Source: Riemerella columbina (GTDB taxonomy: Bacteria; Bacteroidota; Bacteroidia; Flavobacteriales; Weeksellaceae). Taken from it: DNA of 64,000 nt. The notes under the pieces were generated by a model. The model did no database searches and was not told the DNA's origin. It saw only the letters and a program-made list of their open reading frames with translations. The stretch spans positions 682,001 to 746,000 of the forward strand of contig NZ_CP103950.1 of NCBI RefSeq assembly GCF_030517065.1. Direction: 5' to 3'. This document shows positions 63,925 through 64,000 of the stretch, piece after piece (the first letter of the stretch is position 1; every line of letters begins with the position of its first letter). Both the position numbers and the translations under genes were made by a program.

Positions 63925-64000
63925 ATGAAACTTTTAGCAGTAGGTACCATCGCTTTTGATGCCATAGAGACGCCATTTGGCAAGACGGACAAAACCCTGG
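63925..64000 (+). CDS. PfkB family sugar/nucleoside kinase, N-terminal fragment (cut by window end)
   Basis: Only 25 codons are visible: MKLLAVGTIAFDAIETPFGK and five more. The VGTIAFDAIETPFGK segment, a first beta strand with the substrate-binding Asp, is typical of the ribokinase/adenosine kinase superfamily. The rest lies outside the window, so the substrate cannot be given. Confidence 0.6.
   Translation, partial: MKLLAVGTIAFDAIETPFGKTDKTL

Overview
The window reads as chromosomal DNA of a Bacteroidota bacterium of the class Flavobacteriia, most likely the Chryseobacterium/Riemerella (Weeksellaceae) branch. The signs are the gliding lipoprotein GldD, a mevalonate-pathway GHMP kinase, WbqC, GLPGLI and DUF6261 families, a very long LepB, and promoters of the Bacteroidota type (TTTG, about 19 bases, TAnnTTTG) in front of tRNAs and many genes. 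Genus and species cannot be fixed from sequence reading alone.

Layout. 1-8.7 kb: the end of hemL, an SRPBCC protein, an AT-rich orphan membrane protein, a pair of M16 peptidases, a mevalonate kinase-like gene with a UbiA prenyltransferase, and a Tat-exported alkaline phosphatase. 8.7-20.3 kb: ligA, a YceI lipoprotein, rpsA, a GNAT acetyltransferase, an isochorismate synthase/thioesterase/acyltransferase group, a PadR-PspC envelope-stress pair and two tandem PPK2 polyphosphate kinases. 20.4-28.5 kb: a subtilisin-like protease, then a chromosome-segregation and cell-envelope operon on the minus strand (parA, parB, DUF5683, dapB, lepB, wbqC), with an inverted pair of consensus DnaA boxes upstream of parA, and a TonB-like gene. 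28.9-37.2 kb: pyrimidine genes pyrB-carA...carB, with carA and carB separated by two secreted YD-type proteins, a 42-bp minisatellite and a DUF6261 gene; pyrB has a leader with an attenuator-like terminator. 37.4-50.7 kb: a decayed surface-protein gene, acetyl-CoA synthetase, a large M16 protease, a muramoyl amidase, a tRNA-Ser/Pro/Arg cluster, prfC, and a BlaI/M56 operon with a frameshifted GLPGLI gene.

50.9-56.9 kb is the accessory region of most interest. An AT-rich block starts just after tRNA-fMet and is bounded by a 41-bp direct repeat (39/41 identical) that contains the tRNA terminator. It holds a divergent XRE regulator with an operator-like palindrome over the promoters, an ExoX-C-like small acidic protein, a HAD-phosphoribosyltransferase fusion with an internal duplication, a DprA/SLOG-like protein that ends in a beta-clamp-type QTSLF motif, two small membrane proteins and a cytoplasmic YD-type protein with a poly-Asp tail. 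The layout suggests a mobile nucleotide/DNA-centred conflict (defence) cassette; function is inferred, not shown.

57-64 kb: TerC, a RecB/AddA-like helicase-nuclease, an HD phosphohydrolase, a membrane protein, tRNA-Cys, comF, gldD and the start of a PfkB kinase. No rRNA genes, insertion sequences or CRISPR arrays were seen.
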